From Mesaphorura yosii (taxonomy: Eukaryota; Arthropoda; Collembola; Poduromorpha; Tullbergiidae), in contig WIXG01000049.1 of NCBI GenBank assembly GCA_009869945.1, positions 124,001 through 188,000 of the forward strand: 64,000 bases of DNA. Direction: 5' to 3'. The first letter of the stretch is position 1. Each line of letters opens with the position of its first letter. The position numbers were made by a program, and so were the translations under genes. This document shows, one piece after another, positions 11,901-24,100 of the stretch. The notes below the pieces were generated by a model that saw only the letters and a program-made list of their open reading frames with translations, did no database searches and was not told where the DNA came from.

Positions 11901-14108
11901 TGATAATGCGAATAGTGAATTGCGAATTGGAATTATGTCTCCTCTGCTTCTTTTGAAATAAGCAATGGCCAATTTATTTTGCTTATTTATACAATTGACA
12001 ATTCGAAATCATTTGCAATGACTATTATGTGTAATTACGGTTAAGCAAAAGCCAGAAGTCAAGGCAGGCAAAGATCATCGCTGTGCAAATTTCAATTCTG
12101 ATTCTCAAACCACAATGGCCACAATCCACAGGAATGTAAAACGATCGTAAATATTTCTTAATGACAGCAGTAAACTTAGCAAACCAGCAAAAGGTTGACC
12201 TTTCGACTGAATTCTGACTCTATCTGCGAGTAGGTACATGATTTGAATTTGTAATTATGTACCAGTGTCATGGCTTGGTTTTGGCTGTGTCCTGATTTTG
12301 TGGTTACGTTACGTGAAAAATTCACTGCTGCTGCACTCACTTAATCCTTCACTCACGACGAAGTGGAATTTGGTGGAATTAAGCTAATCTTTCGTTTCCG
12401 CTTTCCTTTCCGACAGACCCACAAGCCAGAAATTCCTTAAACTGTGAAACGGTGTTCACAGTTTGTTGAAGGCGTAGTTCACGCATTCTATTCTAAATTT
12501 GAGCATAACACTAATGCATTTGACGTATGACATGACTCGTTGACTGTGACCGACTGGACTATAATTAGATTTTTCACCCTAAAATTGGGCGAGTGGAAGC
12601 ATTGCGCCGCCGCGCCTTTAACGCGATTCAAAATGCGTGACAAAACCATGAAACGTAATACAGTTGTGTTTTGATTTTCTTTAGGTCTTTTTGTGTATTG
12701 CCTTCCAAGTCTATCGCCGAATGTCACGGTGCCGTTTGTGGACTCTCCCGACCCCGAGCTGACTTCGCAGGGATGTCATCGTATCGATCTGAGCAAACAA
12801 GGTAAATCCCGCGTCTCGTGTACACCGTTGGTACCATAAATGGGTTAAGGAATTATGAAGTTAATGTCCGTGCGTACGAATTCATGGCCACATCTTTCCT
12901 CTCTTCGTGTTTTGGAGGAACCTGAAAGCTTGACGTGGACGTGAATAGCACAAGATTACGATTTACGAATTAAGGCAATGAATTTCCAGATGAATAACTT
13001 GCCTTTGTTGTTTTGAGCTCATAACTCGCTCGTCGCTCGCATTCTTTTCAATTTTTCTTTTAGTGCCTGTGCCTTCTTGCTTTTCTTTGGGCAACAATGG
13101 GAAAGGGCTGAGCCGTTGAACAAATACAATTATATTTTATTGAACTCATCAACCATCAACATCAACCGCGCTCAGACACGCACGTTATCTTGTATGCTTT
13201 ATCTTTGTGTTTCGTGCTGATAGTGGTGTGTGATTATGTTAAGAATTAAAGCGAGATAAAACAGAAGAGTGTGAGAGAACTGAGCAGGAGGCAGGAACAG
13301 AAGGCAGGCAGGTTTGATGAATGAAATATGCGAGTGTCTAAAACACAAATGCAGGTCCAAAACCGGTCTCAAAGCGTCAAGGATCATGAGACTCAAACTC
13401 TACTAACTTGGATTTAGGAATGTCGATTTCTTATTCTTTCTCTTGCCTTAATAACATTAAGCGGTACGCGTAAGCATTTAAGCTCCTTTTTCAGTGCTAT
13501 TGATATGATCAACGACTGGAAATCGACTGGCCGATTTATGGGCTTTGTTTTTTTGCTTTGCAGCGTACACGCTCGTGGCCGCAGCCTTTGTCGTGGTCAG
13601 CCTCCTCGTCAACGTCTTTGCGACTCTGCTGACAGTTCTGGGTCTTCGATGCCGTGATCCAAATAACAAATACAAATACTACCGGATTGCTGTGTACGTC
13701 ATGGCCGTGGCTCGTAAGTCAAAGTCGACATTTTTGCACTTGCAACTAACTTTTAGTGTGCACTCCTTAATTGGGCAATTGCACTTATCTTCTTGCAGTT
13801 GTCGCCGCTTTGGTCGCCCTCGTCGTGTATCCCGTCTGTTTTGCCAACATCATGGAGAAAAGTAAGTCATTAGTCGTGACCATCGTATTTTTGCTCCATG
13901 CATTGCAAAAATTAATGCAAATATTCTATGCGTTATTGCAGGCAGTCGCCAATACTGGGAGTTTGGCTGGGCGTACGGTGTCTGCTGGGGTGCTGCAATA
14001 TTTCTATTTGGTGGTGTAATTCTACTGCTGTGTGACAAAGAGTCTGAGGAAATTTATTACAAGGAGCGAACAATCGTGCAATACGCTGACACCAACAACA
14101 AAGCTTAA
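5984..14108 (+). CDS. TMEM47/VAB-9-like four-helix junction protein (claudin/PMP22 superfamily)
   Basis: Exons 5984-6058, 11436-11532, 12685-12801, 13564-13713, 13799-13861 and 13942-14108 join in phase to 222 codons. The first exon ends ETVTISRPLK with a good GTAAGC donor. Helix 1 (VIAFICGLFACLLLVMALAS) leads to SEWLIEP, which matches the conserved W of claudin-type first loops. Helices 2 to 4 follow. WEFGWAYGVCWGAAIFLFGG near the end is the TMEM47/VAB-9 signature, and the tail contains EEIYYKER. Family members (vertebrate TMEM47, nematode VAB-9) act at adherens and apical junctions and link them to actin. The first intron is over 5 kb and holds another possible first exon at 9639. The gene converges on the tyrosine decarboxylase gene. 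Confidence 0.9.
9639..10232 (+). CDS. Alternative first coding exon of the TMEM47/VAB-9-like gene (about 198 residues)
   Basis: The ORF opens at ATG 9639 (MGKSKSKKQILTPEG) and encodes a Ser/Asn/Pro-rich, probably disordered peptide ending with a basic stretch (ARMRARGDKRLLSDSYK). Two GT sites near its end both leave phase 0: ACA|GTAGCC after 10178 and AAG|GTTGTC after 10232. The next exon at 11436 begins in phase 0 with helix 1. Splicing there would put a basic cytoplasmic tail of 180-198 residues on the four-helix protein. Both donors are weaker than that of the short first exon. If unspliced, the frame stops five codons later. A gene of its own is possible but less likely, given phase and position. 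Confidence 0.5.
11213..11257. repeat. Short inverted repeat with AATAACGAAT arms
   Basis: AATAACGAAT at 11214-11223 is mirrored by ATTCGTTATT at 11246-11255, with a loop of about 22 bases. The same 14-mer AATAACGAATAAGG occurs again at 40396-40409, also opposite an ATTCGTTATT arm. Its role is unknown. It lies in the intron just before the first transmembrane exon of the TMEM47-like gene. Confidence 0.5.
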
Positions 14109-16602
14109 ATAAGACAACAGAAGCCTACCAGTACCAACTAATACAAAGTATAAAGTGTATAAAGTGAAACTCAATTTGAATTCAAATGTGTTTTTTCAAG
14201 ATTTAAGGCGTAAGTTAGAATTTTAAGTATACGATTTGTTTCCTTTTCTCTGCGAAAGCGAATCTCCTTCTCAATCTCATCATCTTGTACTTTTACGTTG
14301 ACTACTCATGTCCTCGTGTGTAATCGTAATCTCATGTTGATGTTGGGGAATTCTTTGCAAGATTTACGTATTTTGTGTCGTATGAATTTCCTTTTTACAC
14401 ATTGAAATTGTCAACGCGTGTTGCGTGTGTTTTATTTTGTAACCTCTTGTGTGTGTTCTTTTCTTTCCTTTTCCCTGTAAGCCGTAGCTTTTGACCAATG
14501 CTTGCCTTGAGATCCGATGTGCTCGAACGATGGAATTGAAGCTGAAAGCAATTTATTGATTGGAATTTGTAAATGATGAACCGGGCCGAGCAGAGGCCTG
14601 TATTCAGGTGTTAAATCTTTATTTTATGGCGACTCTTCGAGCAGAAAACGTGCTTTGACACGGGAACAGCCTTTTTGGTACAATTTCCCTAGAAAATCCA
14701 CGCAAACTACTCTCGGACTTCTTGTTTGAGAACTTTGGCAGCTTGTAAAATTGCTAGCTACGAATGGATTTCGTGCTGCTGAGAACGCATCGATTTCACG
14801 TTTGGCATTTGTGCTGGTTATCATCAAATTAGAAAATGATGATCCCAGAATCTCGAATTTGATTCTCTTTTCCCTAGGCTCGGAATATAGCAGAGCAATC
14901 GATTTTCGATTGAATCTGAATGAATTGCTGATTTGTGGCTTAAAAGCGAATAGTGAAAGCATTTTGTGCCTTGAATACCCACCATGTGTGCTTGGCGGCT
15001 TTTGTGGGCGTGCAATGAACAACTTTCTTACCTGCTGATCTGATTTCGTTTGGTCTGTACTATCGTTGTATTCTACTATTTACGTATTTATTTGTAAATA
15101 TAGTGACTCAATACATTGTTAACTCACTGCTATATGTAGTTAAGAGTAAGTCAGCCTGTTATCGTACTATTCTATGTAGATTTGCAATATACGTCGGACA
15201 GCTCACATCTAGTCACCATTGTTAAGTATAATATAGAGTTGTCATCTCGTAGTGGAACCAAACAATGCAATTTTAGGCCCTATCTCGCTATCTCGGTCTC
15301 ATACATCCGACTAGACTCTAGAAGCAGAAGTAGCTTTTGACTTTATTGCAACCATTTTGGTGCTTGATTGACTTTATGTAGCTAGAAAAGAACAGCAATT
15401 GAGATACTGGAAACCCACCCTGAATATTTAGAAGGCAGAGCCTAATTTCCTTTAGTGCCAACCGTCCTCGCTATCTAGCTTAACCAAAGCCAAAGCCTAC
15501 CACCACACCATGTCTGTTCATTGTTGTTAATTTTCCCGAGCCCAATTGCAAATAGCGAATTTCAGCCTCCGTATTTCCCGTTCACTGCGTGTTCCCTCGC
15601 GTAATGAGAAAAAGTCGCTACGCGATGGGCGATAAGTATTGTTATGATATATCTGCACTGTATCGGACCACTCTAACAAGAGCACAGAAAGCAAGAGCAA
15701 GAATTAATGTCTGCTCAGCTATAGCAATAACAATACCAGTAATAATAAAAGTACGCATTGCATTGCATTGTTCTTCTTTTGGTTTGTGAATTGTGAATTG
15801 CGATGGAAGAAATAAATTAAAGAATACGATGACAAATATTATGGTTTTTCTCTTTACTGCACAGCGTTGCATTCAAGTGCGCAATTACACGTGTACTCGT
15901 AATTAATGTAATTACCGTCGTAGATGGAGTAAAATAACGCGTATGCGTATGCAATTTGTCCACTTCCGGTATCAATGGTCTCGAAAGTCGTGTCGAATGC
16001 ACAGCTTTGAGGATAGAAATGGAAGATTATACATTACACAGCTTTTTGTGGGTGATGAATTTATTCAGAGACAAATTACAGATTACAAACAAACTCAGCA
16101 GAAAATAACAACAATGGTCGGCCACTCGCCTTTCGTCTACGCGAGGCGCACTCGCAAATTGTCTGTCATACGTGAATACATGCAAGCAGACGTTTGCCTA
16201 AAATAAATCTTACTCTAAACCGCCTAAATAAGCGACTAGCACAGCACAACATAGAGATAACAGGAATAACAACAGTTCGACAATTTAAAAGCTGGAAATA
16301 AATCACTATACTTTGGCTGCTACATTGTTGGTCACTTGGAACCTGGAACCTGGAAATCGATTCAGGTTCCACATGATTGCCTGTACATTAGATTAGACAC
16401 AGAAGCTGAAAATGAACAGAAATGGAAATATAGACCTTCGGAAGCTGTCTAATCTACATAATAACTTGGCCTGGCCATTAACCGGCTAGACTAATGGGTG
16501 TCCTAAATCTTCCCAGGGCTGATGTTATTCACTGAAGCGCATGGAAAGAACTTATCACAACCAATTTTCAAACGAGATCACTGGATCAATAGCTTCAATT
16601 CT
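14109..16602. other. 3' regions of two convergent genes
   Basis: The TMEM47-like gene ends at 14108 and the tyrosine decarboxylase gene ends at 16603 on the other strand, so this stretch should hold two 3' untranslated regions. I found no convincing coding exon and could not assign a poly(A) signal to either gene. Confidence 0.55.
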
Positions 16603-19600
16603 TCAATGCTTCTCCTTTTCATCGTCGAGAAACGCGGTCGGAGACTTGCACCGGCCCAAGCCCTTCGATGGAGACACCGGACGAAGAAGCCCGTCTCCGC
16701 TGCCGCCAGCTGCGTCCGGAGACGTCTGCCTGGAACCTGACGATGGGCCCGGCTTGATTGTGAGTGTGGACTCAAAGTTCCGAAACCTAGCAAAGAAGTA
16801 GAGCATAACCTACAACATGCGCTTTTGTATCAACGAATATTTAGAAATACCTTAACGGAATTTCACTGTTTGAAACCTCATCAAAGACTTCTTGCAGCAT
16901 GAATGCCAGTGGCCAGCTGATCCACGACGCTCTAAAAAATATAATAGACTAATGTACGGGAGGCTCAAAAAATTTTTGTAGACACGGTTGACTTACATCG
17001 GGCTCGAATGCTGCTGAATTGACGACGAGTGGTACTTGCCATTGTTGTTGAGTCCATTCTCGCTTATTTTCCCACGATTCTCGGTAGCACTTGGTTTCAG
17101 CAGCGCGTTACTAACTTTTGGTGGTCTTGGCGTCTGGGACTTCATGATCTTCGGATTGTACAGCTTCGGGTCACTTACCATTCGCACAAACATGGACCGC
17201 TTCTCCTGGAGCGATCGTGGTGTCTTGCGCGGGTCCGTCGGCAACGGAGAAATGGGCTCGTTTTCAATGTCCTGGCCCTCCTGACAAATTAATATATTAA
17301 TCACACTTTCGAATTTCGAAACTGGGATTCTCATTCGAATTGGAGTATCGCCGTCGTTTAGTCTCCAAAAAATTATACAATTTAAAATGTGGACGGTGAG
17401 AGCTTATTAAATTCATGCTCGAACGAAAATAACAAACGGGCAGATTCATAAAGTTCGCACAGATATCGCACTTTCGTGCTTTATTATCGTAACACTTTTC
17501 AGCAAATCAAATAAAGCAAATTCACTAGCAAATTGGGAATCACAATCGCATGCAGCAGTAATGCAAATAAAAAGTAACGCTGTAACATAAAGTAAATAAT
17601 AAAGTTCACAAACAGGAGTCGAGTAAGTCATTCAAGGTCATTCTCATTTCGGTAATTACGTACGACTATGGCTAAGGTATACATGCTTATCTAATTAACT
17701 TATACAACAAATAAGTCGTGGCGTGACATGCAATAATAATAATTAAGCAATCAATTTCAGTAATTAAGTGTGTCATGCATAAAACTAAAGGAACCCTGCG
17801 ACTCGACTGGACGTGGCTCATTGTCACTACAATTTATTGCGTACACGTACAATAATTTTACGAGGGTGTCGACCACCCTTTGCAAATTTGATTTGGGCAC
17901 CGGGCACATATTGACAAACGATCAAATAGTTGACTTCACCGGGATCAGGATATTTATACGTGCTTCGTTATTGTTGTGGTACTAGTTAGTAGTGGTGTTT
18001 TGTGCAGGTGTAGGTGCGATGCTGGAGGCGCGGGAGGCGTGATTATTGGTTTAGTTAATTGGTTAAGGCAGAGGAAGGCGCGTTCATCCTTTGAGATTAG
18101 ATTTACGGCTCTGTTGAAAAAGAAAAGCACAACATAAGTGATAAAGCAAAACAAAACAAAAACAAAGACAACACAAGATAAATAATACAGATAAGTTAAC
18201 AAGTTGATTAGTTAATTGGACTTGACAAGAAGGCAGTGAGGGTACTTTGCGTACGAGTGCAAAATTTGTAACATAAAATCAGACAAGCAGATCAGAAATC
18301 GTAGAAACCTTATAGAGTTCATTTTGATAAATGCGTGCTAAAGCCTACAAGTAAGCGGCGACTTTACGTAAAAACAGCGCCTGCGTGCAAAAGGCCAAAA
18401 ATTCGATTACTCATTATCGTGATTCTCTTCGAATACATTCTCGAGATTGTGCGAACCAGTTCTAATCAACTGATCCGGGAGAAGGCTTCCACTGCGACTT
18501 CGTGCAGCCTGCGGGAAGTCATCAATGAAACTACTGACGGGAAAGAGACTTCCAGCACGGCTACGCGGCTGGATAGTTTCGTCATCACAGAGATCAGCGC
18601 TTGTCCTCCCAGTGATTTCTGTGATTGTGGACGTGTGTTTGGCGAGGGTGAACCGCCTCTTACCCTCGCTTAGTTCCTTGTACAAATCTAATGCATCTTG
18701 GCTAGCTCTACGAGCCTCTACCGGTACCTGTGGAGCGCAGGGGTCGTCTCCTGTGTCCTTCACACCGGCAGCATATTCTTTAATCACGTTCCAGGCGTAA
18801 TCTGCAAATCAAATTGTGCAACTGGAGTAGAATTTTTGCCCGCTACAATTAATTCGTGGTGGGCTTACCCATATCGGCTTCATTCGCCGTTTCACGGCAG
18901 ACACAAAATCTGATAACGTATTTATCGTTGAGGGATGCTGGAACCATGTGAATTTTACCAGACGCATTGATTGCTGAGAGTAATTTTTGGTTGAGACCAT
19001 TGGATCCTTTGAGCCGGAAGCAGACAAGGCCCAACTGTGAAGAATGACGCATAAGAATGCATTAGAACGATTTCTGGGCTAGAATTCTTGCAGCTCGTGC
19101 GAAAGACGTCATCGCCAGATGTCAAGTACCTGAACTTTATTCATAACTTCAAAGCGTGGGTCATTCCGCACAAATGATTCAAAAATTTTGGCCAAGCGAC
19201 AGTGCTCACGGATGTACTTCTGCAGTCCCTGGACTCCATACATGCGAATCACAAACCATAACTTAAGAGCCCGGAAACGACGACTCAATGGAACTCCCCA
19301 GTGCTAAGAATCAGAAGATGCTTTGGTTAAATTGCCCGCTCCGCTTCAGCGCCGACGAATATATATAGTATGTCTTACCCGGTAGTCAATACTCTTCTCA
19401 GAGAAGGAATGCTGAAGGTAGAGAGGATCAACAACAAGTGCTTGCGTGAGCTTAAACTTATCTCGCACCCTTTAACAATTAAAATATGAAAGGTCAAGTT
19501 AAATGTTGTAGTAATGTAGTATCCACTTTGTTCGAGCTCGTCACCGATCGCGTCTACTTACCACATGCAAGAACAGTCGAAATTAACCAGAAGCCATTTG

Positions 19601-21101
19601 TTTGTATTTGTATTCAGGGAACTTGCATGCTGAATACCTTCAAAGAGGTAGCGAAATTCGGGACAAATCATTGCCGATCCAGCATCTACAAAATCCAACC
19701 GAAATTATTAAGAACTTCACGAAGTGGACGAAGCAGTACAGAATTCAGGAGGTCGAATTTGACTCACATGCTGCATCGACATGAAGCCACAGGTCGTGCT
19801 CTTCTGCAATAGGACCAATGTCCTTCAGATTATCGGAGGAACAACAAGACGTTGTGCCAATAGTCAGTGAGACGAAGAATGGGCACAGACCGTTCTTAAT
19901 ATCTTCCTCAATGGCCTACGAGAGTAAAATTGGTAAGATTTGTGAAGGCAATTCAATTCAGGCATTGCGATCGCGAAATTTTACCCGCTTGAGTGTCGAG
20001 CCTTGTAAACTGAAGTTCTCATCTGGTTCCAGAATACGAAGCTTGACAAATGCTATCATCGCTCCCTTCTCAAGACATGAATGCGCTTCTTTCGAACAGT
20101 AAGCCATCAATTTGGAGAGCAGGAGTCCCTCATCAGCTTCAGGATTCTTCTTTTTCAGTTTCTTGATTGCTTGTGCACGGGCCGCCAACAACGCAACTAG
20201 AACGCATTCGCTAGCACTTCCCTGTTTGGAAATATTCAAAATTCAGTATTCAGTCGTGTGCGCAGGTGCACCACAAACTACAATGAAAATGATTTTGCAC
20301 AATCGCACCTGAATTACACCACCGCCGATGCTGTTCTCCGTGAATGACAAGAAAGGGGGAGGAAGTCCCATCATTTTGCCTGCACAAAAAAAGATTACAT
20401 AAATCCATGTGTTCATTATGTCATTTGGGTAAGACTTACCAAACCAGTCGAGCACAATAGTTTCTAATTCTGTACACGCAGGACCGGCAGCCTGCACAAT
20501 TCGAAACAAAATGCGTCAAGTTTATTGGCGTCTGGCGTGTTAATGCACGTGGCATGAGACAAGAATTTCATCACAACTCTGATGAGTGATAGCTTACCCA
20601 TGAAAACCCAATGCATCCAATCGTATCACCAAGAATATCAGCTAGAATTGAGGGGTACGAGTTTCCAGACGGGAAGTAAGCGTGGAATCGTGGATGCTGC
20701 CAATGAGTCATCTGAAAAGGACGACAACAAGCGTTAAGGTTAAACACAAACACGCGAAATATTTACGTATGAAGACAACAACACAGCAAACGAGTAACGA
20801 GCACACGGTAACCTTGAATAAGAACTCGTTGCTCTCCATCTGCGATGCTGAATTGCTAAATTATTGCATGAATAGCACGAGTATTCGCGGTCGTACTTAC
20901 CCCAACCATAATCTTATCTTCGACATCACGCATAATCTGATCGAATTTCTCTGGGTTCTCAGGTGCTTCCAGCGGAATCAGGTTTTTGAGGTAACCTGGC
21001 TCGACGTCCGGTGTGACACGACGCTTCTCGATGGTCTCCAGGTAGTTGGCGACATACTCGATCATCTCCTTCCCATGAATCCGGAATGCATTGGAGTCCA
21101 T
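16603..21101 (-). CDS. Tdc: Tyrosine decarboxylase (tyramine/octopamine synthesis)
   Basis: This is a PLP enzyme of decarboxylase group II that turns tyrosine into tyramine in the cytosol. Exons in transcription order: 20901-21101, 20598-20711, 20440-20491, 20309-20379, 19985-20221, 19768-19915, 19562-19685, 19379-19469, 19130-19303, 18869-19034, then 18728-18801, 16997-17280, 16851-16931 and 16603-16786 (666 residues). Visible landmarks are HVDAAYAGSA (the cofactor-binding Asp), [13 protein letters not shown] (the PLP lysine) and [18 protein letters not shown]. The late exon 16997-17280 contains [13 protein letters not shown], which matches the C-terminal tail of insect Tdc proteins ([13 protein letters not shown]) and is absent from dopa and histidine decarboxylases. 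I therefore prefer Tdc. Tdc is typically expressed in octopaminergic and tyraminergic neurons. The tail exons are less certain than the catalytic part. Confidence 0.92.
18407..18801 (-). CDS. Tdc: Alternative terminal exon of tyrosine decarboxylase
   Basis: After the last catalytic exon this frame ([16 protein letters not shown]) stays open for 130 residues to a TAA at 18407. Read through, it gives a 590-residue enzyme with a different tail. The tail is Ser/Arg-rich, with two related segments, RSRAGSLFP and RSRSGSLLP, that look like basophilic kinase sites. An internal donor CAG|GTACCG at 18728 (phase 0) instead skips to the exon holding the Tdc-type tail. Both outcomes keep the catalytic domain whole. 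Whether both are made cannot be decided from sequence. Another internal GTAAGA site after 18669 is in the wrong phase for the exon that follows. Confidence 0.65.
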
Positions 21102-24100
21102 TTTGAGTCTGTGGACAAGACAAAGCGACGGCTGACTTTAATTCAACGGCTCAACTGAACTGAGGTTCGATTGAATATTGAATGGCTGGATACTACGGCG
21201 CAGCAGTAGCGAAGGACAGAATGGTCAGAATGACACTCAATTCACGCCATAAAATCAGCGAGTCTGGAACTTTAGCAACCGGATTCAGTACCGGGAAGGC
21301 GCCGAGGGAATTTTCATGGAAACTTACACCGCAGTGATTTCCGGTTCACTTGGCAAAAAGGAGCCACGTAACTTCCTTTTATGCAGCCACAGCATAAAAT
21401 TAATCAATTTTTTGTGTAAATTGCTACGAATATTTGGTTCATGGACGATGACGAGTTACACCTGACCACAAGAACTAAATGACACTTAATTTTTTAGTGC
21501 AGTAGCACCATTCTCTGCGATGGGAGCCGAAGCCTCCATGAATGAATGAACAGACTGCGACTGCGACCTGCTCACATTACAATGTCAATGCTATTGCTCT
21601 TGTTAGTTGCTAGAATTCAAGCACCAAGATCCTGATCAGGTCCTGCACGCTTTTGTGTGCTTAGCTTAGCACTTGACACGGCACAAAAAATTCCAAGACC
21701 GATCCCACAACTGCTGACTAATCAAACAACCAACAGCCAACTGCGAGCGATGATCGACATGAGCCATGGAATGAAATGAATGAGGTGCTCGGAAATTACT
21801 GCAGTGGCGGTTTAATTTATTGAGTGTTTAGCATTTCTCTCGTTTGAGCCCAGACGAAGCACGACCTACAAGACAATCGACTTTACAGGGCAGAGTTCTT
21901 AAAACTGGATTCAACTAGTAGTTTCCGGCAAACTACCTATCGCTGTCTTTTTGCAAAAAAGCTGGTCAATCAGTGCATTTCTAAGAACAAGAACCTGTTC
22001 CTGTATTAATTGCTGCTGCTACAGCTACTGAGCTGCTCTGCCCTGTCCTGCCCTTGCCTAGGTTAACATAAAATGGATTAGTCAGGTTCTTAGTTCTTGG
22101 GACGAGCCACCTTCTTCGTGCGAAATGACAAGACGCATTACTAAGCACGAATTAAGACTGGCTATTATTCATAAGTCATTCTTGTAATGAACTCATACCG
22201 GTGGAAAATTCCCTAAACAACTACATCACGGATACACGGATCTGCACTGAAGGCTGAAGATGAATCTCAAATGCAAAAGTGAATTCGCCATGCCCGGCTA
22301 CGGCCAAGATAATGACAATCGTGACAATGACGTCTGTCTGGCCGCAATTCGCAATTCGTAATAAAGAGATCAGGATTCACGAGAGAATTCAAAAACTTAA
22401 TAGCGCATAGCTCTCATTGTACGCTACTATGCGATGCGATGCGACGATGTCCTATTTCCATTGTCATTTGGAACCAGATCACATCATCATCTTCATCTTC
22501 AGACTTCGACTCATTTCACTCCACGCGCACTGATAAAGTCGTACAGAGCAACAACGACACGACAGCGAATAGAGGAAAGCGATGAAATTTCTAATATGAG
22601 AAGGGGAAATGAGATGAGGAGGACGTGTTGGAATTTTTCGGACATGAATACGATGAAAAGTCCTTTGTTATCTGAACTTTGCCGTGCTGTGCATTGAAAA
22701 CACTTGAGCTCTTCAAATTCTAACCTGCCTACTCAATTGTCACGACCCACGACTCATTTCTATTTTTCCCTCACGTTTTCTCCACGTGAGAGTGGGAACA
22801 AATTTCTGGAACTATTGCAGGGAACTGGAGTACGGAGATCGAGATGATGATGAAGATAATGATTTGTCTGCCCTGTTTCTGAAGGCTCTCACTTTCAATT
22901 TCACACGTCAAACTCGAATCATAGCCATAGCTTTCATAGCCATCATCTTCATCTCAATTTCCAGCTCCCGTTCCAGTTCCAGTAATTTTTGCAAATAATA
23001 GAAAACCCGAACACAACAATTCGCTCTGTCTGAGCCATTTGCAAAATATTTCGCCAAAATATTTGCACTCATACTCGCCTCGACTTGCCTCGCACGCATT
23101 CTCTCATCATCCATTCGGCATGGCGTGTGATGGCGTGGAAAAGGGCACGTCCGACCCACTCACTCGCAGCACATCTCAATTCTGTTCGACACTGGCAGCA
23201 ATACCAAGACAGCAAGAATAGAATTCAGCACGACTCTCTAACGAAGTATAAATGCAAAACAGGGCGGCGCGGCAGCGGATTGAATGAATGGAATTTCATT
23301 TTCTGCATTGCTCCTTACAAATACTTTGCCTCTAATGTCTTGATGGGATCGTGTTCTATTTTTATATGAAGTACGAGTGTGAAATATAAATTAAATTAAC
23401 AGTAGATATGAAATTCCAGAAAACACGCGCGGCACGACAATGCAGATTCAATGTATTGAAATAAATCTACAAAAGGTAATAACTAAACACGGCAAGCAGG
23501 AGTCTTTCTCTAATCTACCCTGGCTGGTCAATCCTGTCTTAATTTACCCGGATACGACACAGTACCTGGGCTTAATTAGAAATGATGTTAAGCAAGAGCC
23601 GCCCAATTGTGAGGCAACCCCAATCTCGACATTTCGGAGAAGGCGAGAACTTACGTGCGTCAGTTTCCGGAAGCTAACCAGTAGCGGCAGTGCAGCACGT
23701 CGTTAAGTACACCTCTTATCAATAAACAGTGCAGTAATTGGTCAGAAAGTTAGAGATATAGTTTAGGTGTAGGCCGGGATTTTGCGAGCTCGAACCTAAT
23801 CAATGCTGGGAACTCTTGCACCAACTACGAGGAGACAACTTTAAGCTTGTAAGGCCGTTTAACTAGGAAAACTTTAAACTGTGAATGGCAACAAGACAAA
23901 CACGCACGTAATTTCAGGAACTTTGGCTAATCACGTTGAAATACGCTAAAACTACCCAACAAAACTAGAAACAGGAATTTTGACTGAAAAAGCGTGAATT
24001 TGTGTCAAAGTATCGCTAAGCACGGCGCCTCACGTCTCTGCCTGTGACTCAGACGGCAATGGCTATCGGAGGAGTTTGTGGAGGCTCTGAAGGCGACAGC

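Noticed and set aside
16603-21101. Dopa or histidine decarboxylase
   Set aside because: The catalytic part alone is ambiguous, but the [13 protein letters not shown] tail and the NTNKW active-site segment match tyrosine decarboxylase.
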